Shown piece after piece: positions 14,012-14,102 of a DNA stretch of 14,102 nucleotides (positions within the stretch are counted from its first letter, which is position 1; every line of letters begins with the position of its first letter). The translations under genes were made by a program, and so were the position numbers. Source of the DNA: JAKQHY01 sp034429475. GTDB lineage: Bacteria; Chloroflexota; Anaerolineae; B4-G1; SLSP01. The notes beneath the pieces were generated by a model that worked only from the letters and a program-made list of their open reading frames with translations, did no database searches and was not told the DNA's origin. The DNA lies in contig DAOUGD010000208.1 of the NCBI GenBank assembly GCA_034429475.1, positions 1 to 14,102 on the forward strand, given 5' to 3'.

Positions 14012-14102
14012 TTAAGCGGCGGGAGCGGGCGAACGTGGCGAGATGGTGTAACTCCACTGCGGGCATACCTCGTGGTAGCGGATTGCCAGAGCTTCCATCT
14101 CC
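14012..14102 (-). CDS. C-terminal fragment of an ISAzo13-type transposase (cut by window edge)
   Basis: On the complement an open frame enters from the window edge and ends at TAA (14012-14014). It gives 29 residues, including EMEALAIRYHEVCPQW then SYTISPR. This resembles the closing segment of ISAzo13-family (Rhodopirellula-type DDE) transposases, where an 'E-M-x-A-L' helix is followed by a 'H-x-F/V-x-x-x-W-N-Y-T-I-x-P' ending. The other two complement frames give no comparable match. Only the last residues are visible, so catalytic DDE residues and completeness cannot be judged. The call rests on remembered family pattern. Confidence 0.55.
   Translation of the reverse strand, partial: EMEALAIRYHEVCPQWSYTISPRSPAPAA

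Overview
The window reads as a chromosomal stretch of a moderately GC-rich, probably Chloroflexota (Anaerolineae-like) bacterium. That assignment is an inference. It rests on Pro/Thr-linker surface proteins, a cytoplasmic DegS-like kinase beside a NarL-type regulator, an acidic-headed primary sigma factor, and a Wzz/FN3/HprK-like/PqqD gene string. No rRNA, tRNA or CRISPR array is visible.

Left part, plus strand (1-5670): a perfect 15-bp palindrome opens the window. A good promoter follows, driving a membrane-anchored Pro/Thr-rich protein and a FAD-dependent DAO-family oxidoreductase, which are probably co-transcribed. Next is a two-gene signalling unit: a NarL/FixJ response regulator and a soluble DegS-like histidine kinase whose ATP-binding domain looks degenerate. 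A near-consensus promoter then drives the housekeeping sigma factor (rpoD/sigA, TTG start), which ends at a textbook terminator.

Middle part, minus strand (10447 down to 5704): five tightly packed genes look like one operon. In transcription order they are a large Wzz-type polysaccharide co-polymerase, a small two-TM protein with an FN3-like domain, an HPr-kinase-like P-loop protein, a PqqD-like (RiPP recognition element fold) protein, and the full-length two-domain Sua5 threonylcarbamoyl-AMP synthase. The first four suggest cell-surface polysaccharide work with an unexplained kinase/RRE pair. The last is a tRNA-modification housekeeping gene.

Right part, plus strand (10743-13817): a 77-residue GntR-type winged-helix protein with no effector domain, then an unusual fusion of a MobA/MocA-like nucleotidyltransferase with a HAD-IIA (NagD-like) phosphatase. 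The fusion overlaps by 4 nt a small zinc-ribbon protein, and 23S rRNA/tRNA methyltransferase RlmN follows. After RlmN come a possible short transcription unit ending in a strong hairpin, a small palindrome, and, cut by the window edge on the minus strand, what looks like the C-terminus of an ISAzo13-type transposase.

Most interesting items: the degenerate kinase, the orphan PqqD/HprK-like pair inside a surface-polysaccharide operon, the nucleotidyltransferase-HAD fusion, the single-domain GntR protein with an inverted repeat over the next promoter, and the insertion-sequence boundary at the right end.
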